Source: an uncultured Fretibacterium sp. (lineage in GTDB: Bacteria > Synergistota > Synergistia > Synergistales > Aminobacteriaceae). Taken from it: a stretch of 9,881 bases of DNA. Position numbers and translations under genes: made by a program. The DNA lies in NCBI GenBank assembly GCA_937915755.1, contig CALGGR010000006.1, forward strand, positions 1-9,881, in the 5' to 3' direction. Below, piece by piece: positions 6,955-9,881 of the stretch. The notes beneath the pieces were generated by a model. The model worked only from the letters and a program-made list of their open reading frames with translations, was not told where the DNA came from and made no database searches. Numbering within the stretch: the first letter of the stretch is position 1; every line of letters begins with the position of its first letter.

Positions 6955-7570
6955 CGGCGATGATCACAATCCATGAATGCGACTCATGATGCTCCGTGTG
7001 AATCTCCCTGAAGCCTGCTTCTTTCAACGCAGCTTCTATTTCTTCAGGCGTGTATGTGTTCATGGCCTCGATTATCGACTTGAACCAGAGACTCGGCTTG
7101 TCATTGCCATCCGACTCGCTCACTATAACGAAATGTCCGCCCTCTCTGAGAATCCGCCTGACCTCCGCAAAGCACCTGACCAGTCCGGGCCAGAAATATA
7201 TCGTCTCGAAAGCAGTCGCAAGGTCAAATCTCCCGTCATTGAACGGCATCGCTGACACATCACCCTCAATAACCTCACAGCGTCCCAAAGCTATCATGTC
7301 CCTGTTGTAATCTCTGGCTTTTTTCAGCGACAACGGCGAGTAATCCAGCCCGACAACATGCGATGAAGGATATTTTTCCAGCAAGTCCCGGATATTCTTC
7401 CCGCCTCCGCAGCCAAGTTCCGCAATCTCTGAAGGTTCAGCGATATTTATGCGCGACATTCCCCAATGAGCAACCTTCGCGTGAAATACATTCATTCCCG
7501 AAATCATAACGCGCCCCATAATTCCGGCCGGCTTTCCTGCATTGCTGAAGAATTTTCCGAGCAGTCCCAA
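6947..7570 (-). CDS. Class I SAM-dependent methyltransferase
   Basis: A Rossmann-fold methyltransferase of about 207 residues (Methyltransf_11-like). SAM-binding motif I is ELGCGGG (about 51-57), followed by VVGLDYS with the acidic residue that binds the SAM ribose, EGDVSAMPF (motif II region), FDLATAFETIYFWP, and the ILREGGHFVIVSE strand near the C-terminus. The substrate is unknown; the class includes ubiquinone/menaquinone, tetrapyrrole and small-molecule methyltransferases. The frame is open to a TTG at 7603 (218 residues), but a TATAAT on the minus strand at 7613-7608 would start transcription near there. GGAAGGA just upstream of the TTG at 7570 supports the shorter form. The gene converges on the kinase gene and is divergent from the DUF4230-like locus. 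Confidence 0.85.
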   Translation of the reverse strand: MGLLGKFFSNAGKPAGIMGRVMISGMNVFHAKVAHWGMSRINIAEPSEIAELGCGGGKNIRDLLEKYPSSHVVGLDYSPLSLKKARDYNRDMIALGRCEVIEGDVSAMPFNDGRFDLATAFETIYFWPGLVRCFAEVRRILREGGHFVIVSESDGNDKPSLWFKSIIEAMNTYTPEEIEAALKEAGFREIHTEHHESHSWIVIIAEK

Positions 7571-7607
7571 ATTTTCGTCATTCCTTCCGAAAAGTTTTAT
7601 CAATCAA

Positions 7608-7613
7608 ATTATA
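7608..7613 (-). promoter_or_regulatory. Promoter -10 box for the methyltransferase gene
   Basis: TATAAT reads from 7613 to 7608 on the minus strand. Its predicted start point is close to the TTG at 7603, which favours initiation at the TTG at 7570. No clear -35 box is seen. Confidence 0.4.
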
Positions 7614-7619
7614 CATCAA

Positions 7620-7673
7620 GATTGAAGTATGAATTTTTGTATTTTTGTGATATATTAACTAAAAATTTCAATC
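7620..7673. repeat. Inverted repeat around the promoter of the poly-C gene
   Basis: GATTGAA (7620-7626) is the exact inverse of TTCAATC (7667-7673). Just inside, AATTTTT (7632-7638) is the inverse of AAAAATT (7661-7667). The repeat encloses a candidate extended -10 box (7648-7656) in a very AT-rich segment, so it may be an operator. The arms are short and AT-rich, so chance is a real alternative. Confidence 0.3.
7648..7656 (+). promoter_or_regulatory. Candidate extended -10 promoter for the DUF4230-like gene
   Basis: TGA followed by TATATT gives an extended -10 pattern. Transcription would start near 7663, leaving about 29 nt before the ATG at 7692, enough for the AGGA at 7676-7679. No strong -35 box is visible. 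Confidence 0.35.
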
Positions 7674-7691
7674 AGTAGGAACAACAACAGC

Positions 7692-8773
7692 ATGAAAGGA
7701 AAAGGTACGAATGAGATCATACTACCCCCCCCCCCGACGACGAAGAAGAATATTCTGACCACATAAGTGAGGACGATATTCAATCCACAGTCGGTGCACT
7801 CCATAACCTCATAGATTTGCGCGAACAGCTGGAAGATGAACGCCAGGAAATAGCTCGTCTCAAGAAGGAAAAAGCTGAGCTTCAGTCAAAGCTGAACGAG
7901 CAGAAGGACTTGGCAAACAGTGAGGCCTCGAAGCTGAGAGAGGACAAAATCAGGCTTGAGGGTGAGATTAAACAGTTAAGCAGGATCTTGCCGGGCGGAA
8001 TGATCACGACATTCCTTCGCGGGCTTGGTATGGGGAAGCTCTTCATTCTCGGAATGGGCGCAGTCGCCGCTATGGCTGTCCTGATATGGATGTTTTCATC
8101 CTTTCATTCGCTGTTCCAGGTAACCCAGTCAACAAACATAGACATTATCATAACTGCTGTCGAGGCCTGCGGTGAAATGACGACACACCGCGCGTATTTC
8201 GAGACAGTTGCGGACAAGAAAGAAGACGGTTGGTTCGGAAGATGGCGAAGGTTCGTGATAATATTCGGCGGAACTGTTGACTGCGGCTTTGACATGCGAA
8301 AGGCTAAGGTCGACATTTTCGACGAGGATGATAAAAACGAGGATGGCACGAAAAAGAGAAGGATTGTCGTTACCCTTCCTCACTGCAGAGTTCTCAGGAC
8401 TCATGTTGACCTTGAGAAGGACGATAAGACAGGCAAGTCCAGCATCAGGATATATGACCAGGACGGCGGATTGTTCTCAAAGACTCTAACCCTTGAGGAA
8501 CAGAATGAGGTCGTAGCCGAAGCTCTGGAAAAATTGCGCGAAAAGGCTGTCAGAGACTGGCAGGCACTCCAAGCCGCAGAGAAGAACGCAATCGAACTGT
8601 ACCAGAACTTTCTCAGGCCGTTTAACTGCGATGTGAGCGTAATTTTCACCAATGACCCGAAAAAGCTGGCCGCCCCGTCAGGAAGCAATGTGCGGAGTTC
8701 CAAGAACGGCGGAGTTCTCGTACTCCATACCGGGCAGGAAGAGAAAAAGAAAGCGGAACAGAAGACAAAATAG
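7692..8773 (+). CDS. Coiled-coil membrane protein with DUF4230-like domain, broken by poly-C frameshift (phase-variable candidate)
   Basis: The ATG at 7692, with AGGA 12 nt upstream, reads MKGKGTNEIILPPPP and then hits a run of 11 C (7725-7735) that shifts it out of frame; that frame stops at 7764-7766. The downstream frame is open from the run to 8773. With 12 C the gene would encode 360 residues: acidic N-terminus (DDEEEYSD), a coiled coil (about 40-98), one transmembrane helix (about 116-138) and a DUF4230-like domain (about 149-332) with EACGEMTT, YFETVAD, WRRFVIIFGGTVDCGFDM and TLPHCRVL. In the 11-C state the only in-frame start is a TTG at 7817 without a ribosome binding site. The function of the family is unknown; the domain probably lies outside the membrane. 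A paralog follows at 9078. The domain name is by pattern recognition. Confidence 0.75.
7725..7735 (+). repeat. Poly-C tract of 11, candidate slipped-strand switch
   Basis: Eleven consecutive C residues sit 33 nt after the ATG at 7692. Twelve (or nine) would join that ATG to the downstream 318-codon open frame; ten (or thirteen) would join a second ATG at 7711. Eleven joins neither. Homopolymers of this kind inside 5' coding regions act as contingency switches in several bacteria. A miscounted run in sequencing would look the same. Confidence 0.85.
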
Positions 8774-8791
8774 CGAAGGAGGCAAAATTTC

Positions 8792-8875
8792 ATGAACCCC
8801 GCAAGGATACTCGCGACTTTAGTCGTGAGAGGAATTGCGCCTGGCTTTCTTGACAAAAAACTAAAAAGAAAGTAA
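8792..8875 (+). CDS. 27-residue small protein of unknown function
   Basis: AGGAGG (8777-8782) lies 9 nt before the ATG, one of the best ribosome binding sites in the window. The peptide starts MNPARILATLVVRGIAPGF and ends in a basic tail (DKKLKRK). It begins 18 nt after the stop of the DUF4230-like gene, so it would be co-transcribed. Its codons include a hairpin (8810-8829) almost identical to one at the far side of the structured RNA. It may be a genuine small protein, or the original start of the second DUF4230-like gene cut off by insertion of the RNA element. I do not recognise a family. Confidence 0.4.
   Translation: MNPARILATLVVRGIAPGFLDKKLKRK
8810..8829 (+). repeat. Hairpin, left copy of a near-duplicate pair
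   Basis: CTCGCGAC pairs with GTCGTGAG around a TTTA loop (8-bp stem, one G-U). The core GCGACTTTAGTCGTGAG differs at one position from 9058-9074. Hairpins with the form CGACTTyAGTCG are common at right ends of IS200/IS605-superfamily elements. Confidence 0.55.
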
Positions 8876-8884
8876 ATTAGTGTT

Positions 8885-9075
8885 GCGAGAGAACGGTTGG
8901 CCATAAGGCTGTGGGCACTCGCGTAATAACGGGCTTAGGCTATTAGCTTAGGTCAAAACGGGCGAAAGTCAGCCGTCCGATGATGTCTGACCTATGAGGG
9001 AGCGTTAGCGTTTGAACCTCGCATCCGATAAAGATCGGTAAGGGTATGGACAAGCTTGCGACTTCAGTCGTGAGC
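8885..9075 (+). ncRNA. Structured RNA resembling HEARO / IscB-type omega RNA, no nuclease gene attached
   Basis: Non-coding segment with dense pairing. GCGAG (8885-8889) with CTCGC (8918-8922) encloses a TGGCC/GGCTG hairpin. A 10-bp hairpin with an ATT loop lies at 8932-8954. A GNRA hairpin GGC-GAAA-GTC (8961-8970) is closed by ACGG/CCGT. GAGG (8996-8999) pairs with CCTC (9017-9020) around AGCG/CGTT. CCGAT/ATCGG (9025-9038) has loop AAAG, and a 9-bp terminal hairpin lies at 9054-9075. Primary motifs such as CCTATGAGGG, GAACCTCGCATCCGATAA and GGTAAGGGTATGGAC agree with what I remember of HEARO RNAs, the guide RNAs of IscB nucleases, in which the guide lies at the 5' side. A GTGA follows the hairpin core, as reported for HEARO insertion sites. 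It sits between two paralogous genes and likely forms a non-autonomous element needing IscB in trans. A TnpB-type omega RNA is the alternative. Boundaries are approximate. Confidence 0.6.
9054..9075 (+). repeat. Terminal hairpin of the RNA element, right copy of the pair
   Basis: GCTTGCGAC pairs with GTCGTGAGC around a TTCA loop (9-bp stem with two G-U pairs). It matches the 8810-8829 hairpin with one change in the 17-nt core. It probably marks the right end of the inserted element. There is no T-run, so it is not a normal terminator. Confidence 0.55.
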
Positions 9076-9077
9076 AG

Positions 9078-9746
9078 TTGACGTTTACGCTGATTCTTAT
9101 ACTTGTAATAGCTGCGCTGTCGGCAGTAATATACTTTCTTGTTACCCGCAAGCCTGCTACAACGGTCAGGGTTGATCTGATTGCGAAGGCGATCGAGAGC
9201 TGCTGTGAGATGACTACCCTGAAGGTTCACTTCGAAACAGTCGCGGACAGTTCAAAGGAGAACGATTCTGTGATGTTTATTCCTCTGCTTGGAACTTGGA
9301 GAAGGCTTCTCGTAATCTTCGAGGGGACTCTTTCCTGCGGGGTCGACATGAAGTGTGTTCGTGCTGAAGTCATAGAGCCTCAAAAGAGGGTGGCCGTAAT
9401 CTTTCCGCATGCGAAGATACTTCGGGTTGAACCGCATATGGAGGACGGGAAAGTGAATGTTTACGACAGCAGTTCTGGGTGGTTCACTAAAGATCCAAGC
9501 CCTACTGAGCTGAAAGAATTACTGTCAGCCGCTTTGAAGGCAATACGTGTAAAAGCCGCTGAAGAATGGGACGTGATTTCACAGGCTGAGGACAACGCCG
9601 CTGTTTTCTTCCGTGATTTTCTTGGTTCACTGGGTTATGAGGTGAGCGTTGCTTTCACTGATGATGAGAGCAGACTCAGCATCCCTTCCGGAGCAAAGAC
9701 TGAACGCATGAAGGGCGGAGGAGTCGTAATATTCCGCGCGGCATAA
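9078..9746 (+). CDS. Membrane-anchored DUF4230-like protein, paralog of the 7692-8773 gene
   Basis: This 222-residue protein has one N-terminal transmembrane helix (about 2-24) and a DUF4230-like domain (about 30-215). It aligns by eye with its upstream paralog: ESCCEMTT vs EACGEMTT, HFETVAD vs YFETVAD, WRRLLVIFEGTLSCGVDM vs WRRFVIIFGGTVDCGFDM, FPHAKILR vs LPHCRVLR, YEVSVAFTDD vs CDVSVIFTND, and GGGVVIF near the end. It lacks the acidic and coiled-coil N-terminus of the paralog. The only plausible start is a TTG at 9078, directly after the terminal hairpin of the structured RNA; the frame is closed by TAA at 9039. The original start and ribosome binding site may have been lost or replaced by insertion of the RNA element. 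Function is unknown. Confidence 0.7.
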   Translation: MTFTLILILVIAALSAVIYFLVTRKPATTVRVDLIAKAIESCCEMTTLKVHFETVADSSKENDSVMFIPLLGTWRRLLVIFEGTLSCGVDMKCVRAEVIEPQKRVAVIFPHAKILRVEPHMEDGKVNVYDSSSGWFTKDPSPTELKELLSAALKAIRVKAAEEWDVISQAEDNAAVFFRDFLGSLGYEVSVAFTDDESRLSIPSGAKTERMKGGGVVIFRAA

Positions 9747-9779
9747 ATGTGTCGGGACGGATGAGTTTGAAACTAACAT

Positions 9780-9808
9780 TTGACAAGAATTTGCCGACGG
9801 GGTAATAT
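9780..9808 (+). promoter_or_regulatory. Sigma70-type promoter for tRNA-Ser
   Basis: TTGACA (9780-9785) is followed after exactly 17 nt by TAATAT (9803-9808). The predicted start, near 9815, is about 14 nt before the mature tRNA 5' end. Confidence 0.65.
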
Positions 9809-9828
9809 ATGCTCTGTTTTGCGTAAAT

Positions 9829-9881
9829 GGTGGGTTGGCCGAGTAGGTCGAAGGCGCTCGCCTGCTAAGTGAGTATAGGGG
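9829..9881 (+). tRNA. tRNA-Ser(GCU), 5' part, cut by window end
   Basis: The cloverleaf can be followed: 7-nt acceptor strand (9829-9835), TG, D-stem GCC (9838-9840) with GGC (9853-9855), and anticodon stem CTCGC (9857-9861) with GTGAG (9869-9873). The loop CTGCTAA holds anticodon GCT at 9864-9866, which reads AGC/AGU serine codons. The start of a long variable arm is seen before the sequence ends, as expected for a class II tRNA. The T-arm and 3' acceptor strand lie outside the window. Confidence 0.92.

Noticed and set aside
7620..7673. Invertible promoter flanked by inverted repeats
   Set aside because: Arms are only 7 bp, AT-rich and imperfectly spaced, and no invertase gene is nearby; an operator or chance is more likely.
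8401..8904. 167-codon minus-strand frame opposite the first DUF4230-like gene
   Set aside because: Ser/Phe-rich antisense translation without start signals; the plus-strand paralogy to 9078-9746 shows which strand is coding.
8885..9075. Group II or group I intron, or RNase P / riboswitch, as identity of the structured RNA
   Set aside because: No domain V-like hairpin, no splice-boundary consensus and no recognised ligand-binding core; motifs and length fit HEARO/omega RNA better.
8943..9230. 95-codon minus-strand frame crossing the structured RNA
   Set aside because: It covers the RNA helices and the start of a supported gene, with no ribosome binding site or recognisable domain.
1..9881. 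CRISPR array or tandem repeat array
   Set aside because: No regularly spaced direct repeats were seen on either strand; the only long homopolymer is the C-tract at 7725-7735.

Overview
The window most likely comes from a Synergistetes bacterium (Synergistaceae-like, anaerobic, probably gut or rumen). The best taxonomic clue is a protein tail near position 690: an acidic linker, then SSSGGCDAG, a hydrophobic stretch and basic residues. This matches the Synergist-CTERM sorting signal. A periplasmic CbiK-type chelatase fits an anaerobe, but the phylum call remains an inference.

Layout. Positions 1-848 are a graveyard: the frameshifted N-terminal part of a TnpB (IS200/IS605-type) nuclease runs directly into the decayed C-terminal part of a Synergist-CTERM exported protein. 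Positions 894-2270 hold a stand-alone TrpB2-type tryptophan synthase beta chain with its own promoter. It converges on a two-gene minus-strand operon (4156-2314): a signal-peptide-bearing CbiK chelatase followed by a FecCD-type ABC permease, probably for metal, corrinoid or heme handling. A divergent promoter at 4230-4257 drives an HD-domain protein, then a NarL-type response regulator and its HisKA_3 histidine kinase (4291-6924). This unit ends at a hairpin terminator that also contains the stop codon of a convergent class I methyltransferase (7570-6947).

The most unusual region is 7604-9770. Two tandem paralogous membrane proteins, each an N-terminal transmembrane segment plus a DUF4230-like domain, flank a roughly 190-nt structured RNA. 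The RNA strongly resembles a HEARO/IscB-type omega RNA but has no nuclease gene beside it. The first paralog is split from its start codon by a run of 11 C; with 12 C (or 9) it would be one 360-residue protein with acidic N-terminus, coiled coil, transmembrane helix and DUF4230-like domain. This looks like a phase-variable ON/OFF switch, although a sequencing or assembly error is the obvious rival. A nearly identical 17-nt hairpin core (one mismatch) occurs on both sides of the RNA, and the second paralog appears to start at a TTG straight out of the RNA's terminal hairpin. The window ends inside a tRNA-Ser(GCU) gene preceded by a good sigma70-type promoter.

How the genes work together: the two-component pair and HD protein form one probable transcription unit, and CbiK plus permease form another. 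The DUF4230-like pair forms a small surface or envelope locus whose first member may be switched by poly-C slippage. No direct functional link between these units can be shown from sequence alone.
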